Assembly: GCA_039111635.1 (NCBI GenBank)
Contig: JBCAQO010000009.1
Location: 806,001 to 870,000 of the forward strand
Direction of reading: 5' to 3'
Length of the DNA stretch: 64,000 nt
From: Heterobasidion occidentale
Taxonomy: Eukaryota > Basidiomycota > Agaricomycetes > Russulales > Bondarzewiaceae
Shown: one piece after another, positions 36,435-48,684 of the stretch
Numbering within the stretch: the first letter of the stretch is position 1
Layout of the letters: every line of letters begins with the position of its first letter
Position numbers and translations under genes: made by a program
The notes under the pieces: generated by a model
Databases searched by the model: none
What the model was told of the DNA's origin: nothing
What the model saw: the letters and a program-made list of their open reading frames with translations, nothing else

Positions 36435-38162
36435 CGATTTATAGAAAGAGACCTGCGGGGCCTGATTGTTCGGTTTGTTTTACTCTGAAAACTGGGAGCG
36501 AAAGCAGCCACTATCGAATGGCAAGATCGCTGAGACGATGTGGTCCTGATTTTAAGATCCCGGTTCAGCGACAAAGCAAGACGACCATCGCCAGCTTGAA
36601 AGATTCACCTCTAGGCTCCGCGCACCTGCTCCGATCGTCGTTCTGGGGCGTATAGCAGCCTGCTTGTGGAGGATATAGTGAATATCTATGTTGTGGTGCT
36701 CCTGCTGGTATGGATCGGATCGATCTGCCGTACTCGCGATTGTCCGGGGGTTTCCGAACTTTTCCGCAGGATAAGCGTGAGGAATCGATTACGGGCGTTT
36801 TGCTAGGATTTTGCTAGGATCTTGCTGGCGTCTTGCGTTGCCCTAGACGACATCAGCATTCCAGCGCAATGCGCACATGATGTTTCCTCGCGCCAGTTGC
36901 AGACGGTCGACTTGAAGGGAAAAATATGACGAGGGCCACTCAAAAGTCCCATTGACTTCGAGTGAGTCCGGTGAAAACGAGGCCTCTCCTCTTCTAAACC
37001 TCAAATGGAGGCGCGGAAGCACATTGCCAACGGGCACGAGGAGACCTTCTTCCGTAGCTAGTTTACGGACACTAGTCGGATACCTGCCAGTACTATAACA
37101 AGAATCATGATGCCTACACTTGCCAGCAAGCGCTCTCGGCCCATCGACGCAACAGCGAAAAAAAAGAGCGGAGCAGTCCAAGAGCTGCCCCGCAACCGCG
37201 ACGGACACGCGCACGAGCAGGCAGGCACCGCGCAGCGTCCGAGACGGATCCACGCTCCACAGCACGATCGCGATCGCGAACGCCCAGCCAAGGCCACAGT
37301 CACCCTATGGAGTCCCCATGGAAGCCTATGATCTCCTATGATGGAGAGAGAAGAGAGCCTCCCGTCGCGAGGAAGAAACAGAGCCAGATAAATACCGCCG
37401 CGGCGTGCTGTACTCTACGATAATAATAAATAACACAGTAGCCAGCCAGAATTTAAGGAAGCAGAAATAAGCATGGCAGGCCACAGCGCCCCGGGGCGGC
37501 GAGCATGAGCACGAGCACGCAGAAGGTATGAGTAAGTAAGTAATGGGAGGGCGTGTTCGTGTAGTCGAGCGACGGAAGTGTGTGGGAGACAGGCGTACAG
37601 GGTTCTACGAATTGAAAAAGGGCCGCGGGAGCGCGAAGCATGCAAGTCCGGGGGCGTTCGCACAGACAGAGAGACGAGACGGGTGAGTAAATAAGGAGAC
37701 ATAATCTGATCACAGAGCCCAATAGGTTACCGTAACGGGTGGGTGGGTAACGAGGAATAGCAAAGACAGAGGCAGAGACAGAGACGAAGACAGAAAGCGA
37801 AACGAGGAACCCGACACGAGGACGAAGACGAAGACGCGGAGCCGCCAAGCGCACGAAACGACGAGAAGAAGAAGAAGAAAAGGAAAGGAACAGACAGAAA
37901 AGAACGGGGGTGCGATGACGGCTCGCGGTCGTAAAGACAGAATGTTCTGTAGGCGTGCAAATACATAAATAAGAGAAAATAACGACCCAGAAAAAGATCC
38001 GCGGACAGAAGGAGAGAGCGGAATGGAAGCCGCGTCCCGGCGGACAGCGCGTCCAGGTAACCTCTCGACGTCGAAACTCACACCCGGAGCGCCCGCCCCA
38101 AACCCGACGAAGCACGACGCACGACGCACGACGCACGCCAACGGGGGTCCCACACGCGATCC
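36435..38162. other. intergenic, no gene supported
   Basis: The left end is the promoter of F-box paralogue 3. The right half is the long 3' flank of the DUF7729 gene. Open frames at 37265-36843 and 37107-37331 are mutually antisense, compositionally biased and without domains. The part around 37740-37980 is strongly purine-rich on the plus strand. Confidence 0.5.
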
Positions 38163-39871
38163 TCACCAACCCCCAACCCCAACCCCGAGCCCGAGCCCAA
38201 CCGCCACGACCGCCCCAACCCCAACCCCAACCCCAGCCGCCCCCGCACGCGTCCGCGGGCCCGCGCCCGACACGCCCGACGCGAGCTGCACGTACCCCGC
38301 CCCGCACGCCTGCGCCGCCACCTCCGCCGCGACGTCGTACGTCGCCTGCAGGCCGGGCACGCCCGCGCGCGCGTCCGCGAACAGCGCCATCACCTGCTTC
38401 GTGCACACCGAGCACGACGGCGCCGTCCCCGCGGGCAGCGCCGAGCCCCACGGCAGCCCGTAGAAGTACAGGTCCGCGGGGCTCGCGGCCGCGGCGGCCT
38501 CGATGTAGCAGTACGCCCCCGTGCTGTTGTTCGCGAGGCACGCGACGTCGCGGTACAGCGCGTACGTCTGCAGGCCTGCGGAGTTGCGCCGGCGGCGTCG
38601 GTTTCGAGCGGTCGTGGCGGTGTCGCCGGGTTTCCATTGGGAAGGTTATTTTGAGAGCGACGAGGTGGGGTGGGGTTCGGTCGATAATGGTTGATTTGTA
38701 GATGTGTTTCGGGGGGTGGGGTGTTGTGATGGCACGACGTGGGACGAACAGGTGGTCAGTCACGTACGAAGCGGTGGACGGCGGTGTAAAGCAGTGGCAG
38801 GGAGAGAGGGTCTGGACGCACCGGTCATGACATCCAGTACAAGCTTGTTCTGGCTGTTAATTTCGGCCTGACACTGATCTGAAAGCCCGGACGCGTACAT
38901 GGCCATGGTGGCCACGCACTGGTCCGCGTCGACGACCGTGTTACACGTCCCCCAGACGTCGATGTTCAGAGCTGTGATGTTGTTCTGGGCCTGCTTCAAA
39001 ACAGATGAATGAGCAGTTCGTCGTCATGATCGTTGCATTGCCAGAAAGCTTTGCCGCGCGGCACAAGGAACATGTCGAAAATACATACCTTGATGAACGC
39101 GCTCGAGGTCTCCATCAGCAGCGAGAATGGGCGGCACTGCCGGAACGGCAGGCTGCCGGTCATGTTGGCGACGAACTGCAGGCACCCAACAGTCGAGTAA
39201 TTTTGATTGCTCGTCGAATCGAACGGCTGAGGAAACGGCGTCGGGAGCACCGGGGCCGTCGTCGGGATCGTCGGGATCCCTGAAGCTGCGACAGGCGTTC
39301 CCGAAGACGACGACGAGGCCGCCGCAGAAGAGGCGGTCCCGGATGCGGACGTGGACGAGGCCGAGGAGATGGACAGGCCGGAGGGGAACGTGATGGTGCC
39401 GGCGGCGGCCGCGTCCTGCCGGCGAGCATGGGCGGGGTGCGTACCCCAGCCCGCGAGGTCGGACCACGCGAGGTGCGCGTCTGGGGACGCGGAGGAGAGC
39501 AGGTCGAGCATGCGTGGATGGGCGGTGTAGTGCGTCGTGATCGTGATGAGGATGAGGACGAGGGGCACGAGGAGTATGGAGAGGCGCGTGCGCCGCGCGA
39601 TGCGCTGCTTGCGCTCGTGCGCGGTTTCGGCGTCCGTGCTGCGTGTGCGCGTCGCGCGCGGGCGTAGCTTGGACGGGGAGGGCGAGGGCGAAGGCGAGGG
39701 CGAGCGGGACGGGGATGGAGACGAGGATGTAGGTGAGGGCGCTGCGAGTCTCGATGGCGTGGTGGGTGTCGTTGCTCGAGACGAGGGCGTGGGCGAGGGC
39801 GTGGGTGTGGGCGAAGGCGTGTCTCGAGAGCTTTTGGGTGGCGCGAGGGGAGAGTCCGGTGGGGTGAACAT
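38163..39871 (-). CDS. DUF7729 family membrane or secreted protein
   Basis: 454 residues from three exons (39871-39089, 38990-38822, 38575-38163). A Ser/Pro/Thr-rich cytoplasmic tail with Pro-Ser repeats is followed by one membrane segment (LSILLVPLVLILITI, about residues 105-120). A Ser/Ala-rich stalk leads to the DUF7729 domain. There conserved cysteines appear in GCLQFVANMTGSLPFRQCRP, WGTCNTVVDADQCVATM, LSDQCQAEINSQNKLV, VACLANNSTGAYCYIEA and PSCSVCTKQVMALF. The C-terminus is a Gly/Val-rich hydrophobic tail (GVGVGVGAVVAVGLGLG) that could be a GPI-attachment signal. The family is fungal, probably extracytoplasmic, of unknown function. Multiple NxS/T sites agree with an external domain. Intron 2 is long (246 nt). 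Confidence 0.85.
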
Positions 39872-42803
39872 AGCGGTCTCTAGATGTGCAGCCTCTTTCC
39901 TACTCGAGAGGGGCTTGTTTTGATGGCAGATGGACAGTGCGGATGACTGCACAGGCCTGATGCAAAAGGAGCGTGAGGGAACAAACGAATGTCAGATCGA
40001 ACGGAAATATTGATGTTCGTGACGGCGGGGCGGACGCTGGCACTCTGTCTGCGGAGGCCACGATGGCGACGAGGGTGGGGAGCGCTGAGCGACTGGGATT
40101 TCGCGGTGAAATTCGCGGGAGGGACGCACCTATGAGGAGGACAGGACTCGACCTGGTGGGAAGAGGAGGGCAGCTGGGGAGGCGGGGTATTTCTGGAGGG
40201 TCTGGGGCCAGAGAAGAGGCGCACCGGACGCGAAGGGACACCACGACTTTCGAGTCGGGAGGGTCTGGACTCGGCAGCCCTGGCTGCAAGAATCAGCGAA
40301 TCAGCAGTAGTCAGGTTCCGTTCCGTAACAGCGTCCCGTCCAATCGGCTGCCCCTCCAACGGCGCCCAACGACGACCCGAGTGCTGTGCTCGCCGCGCGA
40401 GGGCGCTCGTGTGCCCCTGCGTCGCGCTGCGTCGAGCCTGCACGCCGGGAGAGACGAGCAGCGAGCTCGATCGTGGGCGCTGGGCGCGCTGGCTGGCGTG
40501 TCCCCTGCAGTGCCTGGACAGGAACGTCGCTCGGCTAATTTGGGAATGTCCCGCATCCGGCCCTGTTCTCAGCGCTCAGCGGCTCATCCCTGCCGAGCCA
40601 CCCTCTCTCGCTCTCTCAATACACCCTCTCGTGCCCTCTTGCTGTGATCAATCCTCAGAGCAGAACATCTCCATCTCCGAAACATCTGATGAATGGGTGC
40701 GCCTGCTGCGAAACAACCGATCGCGCATGCTGTGCACGCCTCAGACTGATCTCCAGCGTCTTCAAATACGCAACCCAATGACGTCGACGCGACAGTCCTC
40801 GCATCAACATTGCAAAATGGCACTCCGGCACGGGCTGGCACTGGGCTGGCACGCTGGCACTGCTTCTGTGGATCGTCAATTTGCAAAGCGTTGCCCAGAG
40901 CAGAAGAGAGCAGACCGCAAACCCAATCTCCGTGGGCGGCCACCATGAACGGGAGATCACATTCGCTCTGTGCATCTGCAAACCGCCACCAGACCGCCAG
41001 CCGTCCCATTCGAACGTCGCGACGGTGTTCTCACCTGCTCCCACCCCAAACATTTGATTGATCGACCGCACATGGATTCGCATCTTTCCAAATATTTCTG
41101 GGGTTTTCTTGCCAGAGCGAACGCCCCATCAACGAGCATGCGTGGATGCTTTGCGGAACGGCTCCAGCGCGTTGATCGGGCGTCGAGGGCCATCACGGCG
41201 CGTCGTTCGAGCAGGAGGAGCAGACCGGAGGAGAGTAGCAGGGAGAGCGGCGAAGAACTGCGCAGAGCGCATCCCCTACTACCGACCCCACGCTGGCCAC
41301 GTGTGATGACGTCCGAGATCGTACTCTCCTCGAGCCCGATCAACGATGACGAAAGCTACATGATAGTGGCCACGCCCTCGTGAACCGCGATGTATCAGGA
41401 TGTATCAACACCAGAGACATCAGGCATTCTCAGTCACGCGGACATCTGTCTGATTGATTACTATGTTAAGGGCTTCGGGTGGCACTTCAGCTGAGTGCTG
41501 AGAGGAGTGAAGACATCTACTAGTGGGCTCTGAAACCGAAACACTAGATGCTGAGCTTTCGGATCGCAGCCTTTACTCTTCTAGACTAACATATGGACGA
41601 AACGCCACTTGGTAGACCGATGTCTCGGCAGTCTCTCCAAGGTCCTCCGTTTCAAACTTGTGGCTTACTGCCTTGCGTGTCGCCTACGCGAAGCTGCAAG
41701 AAACTCAGCCCCGGCTATCAGCTTGTGGCCAGGTCAGGCCAGCGTGTATGGCAGGCTATCGGCAGCCCTGGGCCTTGATGCAGCTCGTGAATCAGTGATA
41801 CTTATATTACTTGAAGCATCGCGAGACGAGGTACAAGCACGAGATTGGTCAGTCCGCACGCTGGTGGGTCTTGGGCCTTGGGCACCGGCGCCCTCAACAC
41901 CAACCTATTATCCGCACACGCAAAAAATAGACATCAGCACAGAAGTAACCACCTCGCAGCGTCGAAGCCGCCACTGTGCGGCCAGAAACGCGGAAGAAAT
42001 CATCCACAGCGGCTGCGAGCTCTGTATTCCGACCTGTGTTCGCGATCACGCCCGTCATGGACGGCAGGATCGCAGAGCCCGTCTGCCTAGGGTCCGCCTT
42101 CCACCCGATCGAGCCCGTTGTAAGCCGAGCTTATAGTCCTCACTCGTTATAGCATCAGCCTTACTCGGTTAAGCTTCCTTCCTTCCTTTCTTATCCTCGT
42201 ACTATTTGCCTCCTCGTCGACTACTGACACTTACACCCATATGCGACACCGTCTGAGTGTCTCGCGCTCGTGAGCGCCTTCAATGGCGTGAGGAGCCACT
42301 GAGGGAGGATGCGCCCTGCGTCGTTCGTCACAAGGGGGTAGATCAGCTCCAGGAGGACGCCGATGAGCCAAGTGGCGAGCTCGAGGCCGTTTGGGACGCG
42401 GGACCAGGAATATTCAAGAAAAATGTGAGCGTGCGTGCTTGCGCGAATGGGATGGCGAGGTGGGAGGTTACGGATTTCTCCGAAGATCGAAGCAGACTGA
42501 CGATCTGGTTCTGTGACGATCGATTGATCGATCTCGAACTTGCTCGTTTCTACTACCACCTCTTGCTACTGCCGTTTGGTCAACGTTGGTCGGTCACGGA
42601 GACTTTCAAGCTAAAGGGTGGAACTCGCTATTAAATTGAGATATAAACTGACATCGCGTCGTTCCTCATCTATATTGACCATAAAGATCACCGTGCGTTT
42701 TTTGGATGCTACTTGTTAGTGTGGCGCTCTCTGAGCTGACTTTGCTCTCGCGGGACTTAGTGAAGTGAAACAGACTGTAGAACTTATTCCGCGTCAAGAA
42801 TTG
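39872..42803. other. 2.9-kb intergenic, no gene supported
   Basis: The left end is the DUF7729 promoter. Several open frames of 110-180 codons on both strands overlap each other (40409-40948, 40970-41383, 41609-42136, and 42559-42221 minus) but have biased composition and no domain. The minus frame near 42450-42260 has a peptide with a hydrophobic stretch (ELATWLIGVLLELIYPLV) that could be an exon or relic; I cannot connect it to anything. Confidence 0.45.
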
Positions 42804-44538
42804 ATGGACCACCACGTCCCTCACAGGGGATTGGCAGGTGTGTGGTCTCTCTTCTTGCATGGATCAATTGACGAGAACGACTCGACCGCACAGCGCCTTG
42901 GGTGCATTTTCCACGGGTTCGCGCAGACACCGACCGCCAGCTGCCCGACCTCCCCAACGAGATGTGGTTGCAGATCTTCGGGTGGGCGACGTCCGTCCCA
43001 GGTATCCTGGACTCAGATTTCCACGATTCATTCGAAGCAGGATTGCCCGTGTATCAGCTTTATGGCTCATTCGCAGACGAGCAGCGCGAGATCCGCTGGT
43101 CTCTGGTCACGAAATTGAGCCTCGTCCGTGTTTGCAGACGATGGAATGCTCTCGCCACGCCGCTCCTGTACCAAGCGGTCTTGGTCTCGAATGAGAACCT
43201 GGGCGCCCTGCACCGTGCTCTGAAGCAAGCGGCACAAGGTGCGGGCGGTTTCTTGCTGGGCTCCTTGGTGCGCCGTGTGGACATAGTCTCCGCCGATGAG
43301 CAAAATATGCCCGTGCTCGGCGAGGTATTTGGTTATCTCTCGCACATCCGCATCATCATCGCCACCTCGCGGATACGCCGCGCCACAATGCCCGAGAGCA
43401 TCTTCGAGAGCATCGGGCCGAGCTGCAGCCCGACGCTGCAAAAGCTGATCGCGGACGTGAAGCACCCGTCGTGGGGGGCTTTCCTCGGGCGGCTGCCGAA
43501 CCTGCGCACGCTGCTGCGCGTGCAGCGGGGGTTCTGCCCTCAGGACCTGCCGCTGCTCCCGAACCTGCGCTTCACGGCCTTGGACAGCTGGCACTCCGAA
43601 TGCTCCCCCGACTGCGGCAGAAACGCGGCGATCCCGTTTCCTAATCTCGAGCACGTCCTCCTTCGATGGTACGAGGAATCGCCGGAACGTCAGGGAGAGC
43701 GTCGGGCGTGCATCTCGGGATTCTTGTCCAGGCGGGCCCCGGCACTCACGACCGTGCATCTGGAGACGCTGGTCAACGTCTCTGAGCCGGTGTTCCGGGC
43801 GCTTGCGGAGAACTGTCCGCACTTGACTCATATCGTCTTTTACTATCTTGCGCATGAGACCTGGTCCGAGAGACCTGCCCCGTATCTCGAAGAGGACGGC
43901 TGGGGAGATGAATCCGTTATCGATGATGTTGAATTTGACTTCCCTCCAGATGGGGTTGACGACGACAATGACAATGCCGATGAGGATGAGGATGACGACG
44001 ACAACGACAGCGACAACGAGAACGACGCCGAGAACGACGCCGAGAACGACGACGACGAGAACGACGAGAACGACGTCGACGTCGACGATGATGCTGACGA
44101 TGGAATTGTGGATCAGCATGAGCATGAGCATGAGCATATGCATGTGCATGAGCACGAGCACGAGCATGCGCATGTATACATGCACGAGCACGAGCATGAC
44201 GATCCTGGTGACAATGGAGAGGTCGAATATGACCCCAACATTCCCCCCATTGTCCCAAAGTACAGAAACGGATATTTTCCTCTCATCACGCACCTGGCGC
44301 TTTTCCCTCGAGACGGGCAGGCACTCAACCCTCATTCCTCTTCCGCCATGTTCGTCTGGTTGGCGGCGCAGATGCCCCTTCTCTGCAGGTCGTGCGGTTC
44401 CTGAGTCGGAGGGTGGTGGAGGACTTTCGCTGGCGGTTTCCGCAGGCGTTGGCGCGCGGGCTGGAGATGCTCCCCGGTGTACGGGTGGAGGATCACGAAG
44501 GAAACGACATGCGAGCCTATACAGAACAGGCGATATGA
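42804..44538 (+). CDS. F-box protein, paralogue 4, frameshifted near the 3' end, with acidic and His-Glu tract
   Basis: Exons 42804-42837 and 42894 onward share the intron position of the other copies. The product starts MDHHVPHRGLAAPWVHFPRV, then LPDLPNEMWLQIFGWATSVPG, VCRRWNALATPLLYQAVLV, LVRRVDIVSADEQNMPVLGEVFG and the leucine-rich series. A very acidic tract (D/E/N-rich, about 43951-44100) and a His-Glu repeat (44114-44200) are inserted before the conserved PKYRNGYFPLITHLALFPRDG block. The current frame stops at 44404 (514 residues). The conserved tail (VVEDFRWRFPQALARGLEML, PGVRVEDHEGND) continues in the next frame to a TGA at 44536-44538, and one extra C in the run 44375-44378 would restore it (559 residues). 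SCF receptor role is inferred from the F-box. Confidence 0.82.
43951..44205 (+). repeat. low-complexity acidic and His-Glu dipeptide coding tract
   Basis: Two adjacent compositional tracts lie in F-box paralogue 4: GAC/GAT/GAG/AAC codon arrays giving an Asp/Glu/Asn-rich segment of about 50 residues, then CAT/CAC-GAG alternation giving some 30 residues of mostly His-Glu pairs with a few Met, Val and Ala. The other paralogues have only short acidic patches at this place. Confidence 0.9.
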
Positions 44539-44975
44539 TAGAGCGTGGAGAGACAGCAGGTGCACATGTCACTTGAGGTCGACTCACGGAGGCACTATCA
44601 AACTCGTACGAGAAATCGTGATCATCTTCGCCGGTCGGTCTGCGTAGATGTATTCGCAGAACTACACTGCTAGAGCTTGTCTTTAAGATTTTTACTTGGA
44701 AATTTTTATTACCTATATTCAAATCCGTCTTCAACTTCAGAGAGCCCGGCATACGCGGATAGAGGTTGAGTTGGCAGCATACCTATATACAGATAATGCA
44801 CCCTACCGACGAACTAGGTACAGTAGTCCAACATCGCGTCGTTCTGCCGCGAGCTTGAACGAGTCCGGAGAGCTCCAACGAATCGGAACCGAGCATTGTG
44901 CCACGTGCTCCCGCGGCTTGCGTTCTTTCCTCTGTGTCGGAGCCTCTCGGTCTACCTACTTGGCAGTCATCGACG

Positions 44976-45927
44976 ATGGCCATGCAGGCCATAAAACGCT
45001 TCCGTATCCGTGAAATCGCAGCTCTCCCCAGACTCGGCCCACAGATTGCTGCAGCAACCGCAGCAGTAGCAGCCGCCGCCGCCCGCCCCACTACCGCCAA
45101 CACCAGCGCCAACACACCACCCTCCCCTCCGACTCCATCTGCGCTCTCCACACCGCTCCCGCGCCCCACCGTCCCCAAAACACCTCACGCCTCGCCCAAA
45201 TCCACGTCGTCATCGTCGTCGTCGTCGACCAAGCCCGCATCGAAGCAGGACGCGAGCGCGAGGCTGCAGCTCCTGAACCCCTTCGTCCCGCACAAGAACC
45301 CCGAGACGGGCCGCTGGGCCCCGCCCAAGTACTCGCTGCGGCGCCAGGCGGACCTCGTCAAGGCCGCGCGCAAGGCGGGCATCGAAGGGCTGCTCCCGCC
45401 CGGGCCCAAGACGCGCCTGAGCCAGCCCGCGCCCGTGTCTGCGGCCGCGGTGGTTCCGGACGTGCAGGCCACGGCGCAGGAGGCGGTCGCGAAGGAGGCG
45501 CCGTGGACGCGCCCCGTGCACTGGGTGGGCGTCGTGCGCGAGAAGAAGGACGTCGGCTGGAAAGTGCGCATGTACGCGGGCAGGAAGCGCATGTTCAAGG
45601 GCCACAAGTGGGAGCGCGTGCGCCAGGACAGGCGGCGCAAGATGCGGACGCTCATGCGCGATATGGGCGCGCGCGTCAAGCGGTACAAGTCGGTGCGTGC
45701 GCTCTCTCACCGTTTTCTTCTGCGCGCTTTCTGCTCTCTTCGTGCGGACGCCACGCCACGTCTTCTGTCGCCGTTTCGTTTCTTGTTTCATCCCTTTTCC
45801 TTCCTTTGCCTTGCGCTGATGGTTGCTATTTTTTTCTGCGCTTTAGTACCGCGCCGTCAGGAGCCCGAAGCCGCTCTGGTACCTCTCGGGCACGCGGTCC
45901 AAGCGCGCCCAACGCCTACCATTCTGA
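44976..45927 (+). CDS. MRPL25: mitochondrial large ribosomal subunit protein mL59 (MRPL25 family)
   Basis: Structural protein of the mitoribosome large subunit, 265 residues from exons 44976-45692 and 45847-45927. The diagnostic mL59 block is NPFVPHKNPETGRWAPPKYS followed by LRRQADLVKAARKAG and LLPPGPK (about residues 92-145). A second conserved part, WVGVVREKKDVGWKVRMYAG with RKRMFKGHKWERVR, leads to a basic C-terminus ending KPLWYLSGTRSKRAQRLPF. The N-terminal 80 residues are basic, then Ala/Thr/Pro/Ser-rich, consistent with mitochondrial targeting plus a linker. ATG at 44976 is preferred, with a second Met two codons on. Plus-strand neighbours are F-box paralogue 4 upstream and, convergent, the GT61 gene. 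Confidence 0.9.
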
Positions 45928-46775
45928 TCGCGCTCCCGACTCGCCCGTCGGACGTGCCCTCGTCGCACCAGCACGCCGCAGTAGCAGTAAACAAGCCAGC
46001 CGCATCACGGATATCATATTTGTTCTCTGTCGCCCCAGGCAAATATCAGTGCTGTTTTCCCCGGAAGAGTGTCCAGGCGTCCTCATTCCCTTTTTCCACT
46101 TGGCTTGCGAACTCGACGTGGATGAAAGTGCGAGCGTGGTGCGCTCGCTTGCCTTCAAAGCGTTCCTGTGGGCTCGAAACCTCCAGTGCATACTGAACTG
46201 CATCCTGGCCGTAGCTGTGTGAAGACTCTGGGCCGCCTTGATCGTTCTATACATTTTGTGTCCCTTCGCCGAACCCGTTTGAATCTCACGGAAATTTTTT
46301 TGATCTCATGGAATTTCATTGGTAATCTCCATTCTTTCAGACTTGACTGCCTGCGTAGCCTGACCAGCGGCGTCCCGAAGTCTGCCAAAAACCGTTTATC
46401 GCAAGGAATAAATACTCTGACATTCGAGTTGCAAGCCAGAATGCATATGTGCTCCAAAGGCCAAATGAATATATGTATGATGGTTCTAGCGATGTGTGTA
46501 TGCGTGTAGCGAGCACGACCGTCCGTAAATAAAGCTTATAGGACCGCCGGCGCGCGCAGGTCAAAAATGATAACTATATATATATGCTCGTAGCTCCGCA
46601 GGGCGACGCCGCGAGAGGTGCTGTTGTAAGATAACCGTCGCTCCGGCGCCAGCGCATCTAGTAGTCGTAAGTTTGGATTAGGTGGGGTGCGCCAGTCGAT
46701 TTGAACGCGGGCGCGCCGAGGATGCGCAGGGAAGGGTGTTCCTCCCTCCCGCTGCTGGATGGAGGAAGATCGCGG
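45928..46775. other. intergenic between convergent mL59 and GT61 genes
   Basis: This should contain the two 3' UTRs. An AATAAA-like signal lies at 46527-46532 (plus strand), and a short TATATATATA run is at about 46575-46584. No further gene is seen. Confidence 0.45.
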
Positions 46776-48684
46776 TCACGCTCTCCGCGACAGCTCTTCT
46801 TTGACGGCGCGCACGACCGCCGCGGCGTCTATGTGCACCTCTTGCGGGCCCGAGGGCCGCGATACCGCCGGGAGGGACTCGCTGGTGTATTTTCTACAGC
46901 GAAAAAACACACGCGCATAAGGTCATGAAAGGCGAGGCGAGGCGGGGTGAACACGTACTGTTCGCCTTGCCATGCGATGTATCGGATGCCCATGGAGCGT
47001 ATGACGAGCTCCCAGTCGCGCGTGAACACGCCCGAGGGGAAGAACTCCATGAGGGTCGTCTGCGGCTGGCGCCTCATGAAGACGCTGTCCGAGAGGTGCT
47101 CTCCGAACGCGCCGATGACGATCTACGCCGGGACGAAGGGAGGACGCTGAGTTTACGAGCCAGCAGGTGTGTGTGCGGAACAACGACGACGACGCACCGT
47201 AGACCGCACGACCGCCTTCATTCTCTGCGCCCACGTCGACGCCTCGTCGATCACGTTGACCTCGTATCCGCTCTTCTGCAGGCCCTTCAGCTGCTCCAAC
47301 AAGGCCTTGTGATCCTCCGCCCTCAACCGCGCGCCGGAGCCCGCATACCCCTGTCTGACCAGATACGTCACCTCCTTCTTCCCATCGCCCTTCCCCTCTC
47401 CCTCGCCGAAGTACCTCGCCAGATTGCGCTGCACGCCGTCGAACCAGTCCCGTGGCGCGCTCAACGTGGTGAAGGGGCCCGACCACAGGTCTGCGGTGCT
47501 TCCGTACCTCGCGGCGGCGCCCCGGTCGGCGATGACGACGCGATCCAGGAGCATAGAGATGTCGAGGCCCTTGAAGTCTGCAAAGTCCTCGGAGAAGAGC
47601 GCGCCGGATAGGGTCGGGTAGGCTGCTTTGAGTGTATAGGGGTGGATACCCGTGTTAGAGCGTTTGCGAATTACAGCGTCGTCATCAGGGTCCGGAGCTG
47701 GATCGGAGAAGGTGGAGATTGTGGGGAAAAAGAGGCGGTGAGGCGGTGTTGAGTTGTGCGAGGGGACGGTGCTGTAGAGTCGATGCAACGAAAGGAGTGT
47801 GTATGCATCGCTCGAAGAAGAGGCATCGTATGACATGTATGTCACCCCATGAATTCTGCAGACGCGTGAAGTCGGGGGTCAATCGAGGTTCAATCGAGGT
47901 TTGAAGAGAACGCATACCTTCCGCCGTAAGGCCCTAATCTCGAAGCCGCGTCTCTGTGCGATAAGACCTGCCAGTCAACTTCTTGTGGCGGTTGGTTCCG
48001 GTCAGTCAAAGATGAGCCAATGGCGTCGGTGTCAGGCATCGACGAAGGGTCGTCCGTCACGATAATCATCGTCCCGTTGAACATGAAGACGCGATCCAGC
48101 ACCGTGAAGCCTGCAGAGAACTGTCGGTCGCGCCGAATAAACAGTACTGACGACCTAGACTGACCTGGCACATGCGATACCAATGACGACCTCGGCGTGT
48201 CTTGCCCCCATCTCACAAACCCATCATTCACATTGATCGTCCCAAGCCCTTCTCCCTGGCTGTACACGCCCTCGCGAACGCCCTGCAACCACATTGCATT
48301 CTTACCTGGCACGCCCTCCCCCCGCACATACACGTCCTCGTCCTTCCCCTTCGCGCTCCCAGTCGACGCAATAATCCGGCCTTCTTCCGAGGCCTTCACG
48401 CCCGCGACCTTCCCCTCCTCCCAATCCCACTCGCCGAAAATCTCGTTCTCCAGCGCATCTCTGTACCCTTCCGGTCGCCTTCCGTCCGGGCCGATGGGCG
48501 GCACCTCGGAGCCGCCGATGTGGAGCCCGAATAGCGAAGCTGGAGAGGCTGAAGAGCGGGAGCGAGAAGAGAGGAGGTGGAGCGAGGCGTCGAAGTTGTA
48601 GGCGAGGACGAAGACGCAGAGGCAGAAGAGGAGCAGGGTGAGCTCGCGGCGCGTCGGTGGGGACGTCCAGTGTGTCCCGCTCAT
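46776..48684 (-). CDS. glycosyltransferase family 61 protein, type II membrane
   Basis: 550 residues from five exons: 48684-48165, 48110-47918, 47855-47198, 47122-46959 and 46893-46776. A single N-terminal membrane anchor (ELTLLLFCLCVFVLAYNF, about residues 14-31) is followed by a lumenal domain. GT61 (DUF563) features are VLDRVFMFNGTMIIVTDDP, the central RVVIADRGAAARYG strand, KEVTYLVRQGYAGSGARL, and the C-terminal IVIGAFGEHLSDSVFM with TTLMEFFPSGVFTRDWELVIRS and IRYIAWQGEQ. The GT61 family includes xylosyl- and O-GlcNAc-transferases of the secretory pathway; donor specificity is not readable. The last intron must use the GTACGT donor at 46958 so that the final exon reads KYTSESLPAVSRPSGPQE; the in-line frame would end in an implausible Arg-rich tail. 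Confidence 0.88.

Noticed and set aside
36843..37265. 140-codon minus-strand frame
   Set aside because: Overlapped by equally long plus-strand frames; no domain or promoter evidence.
38023..38463. 146-codon Pro/Thr-rich plus-strand frame
   Set aside because: Antisense shadow of the DUF7729 3' exon.
41609..42136. 175-codon plus-strand frame, considered as a transposon fragment
   Set aside because: No reverse transcriptase, integrase or transposase motif; composition does not resemble the neighbouring genes.
42221..42634. Opposed 112- and 125-codon frames with a hydrophobic peptide
   Set aside because: Possibly one exon of a lost gene, but no start, stop or partner exon can be tied to it.
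43067..44752. 561-codon minus-strand frame across F-box paralogue 4
   Set aside because: Antisense of the F-box gene; the plus strand has the conserved family protein.
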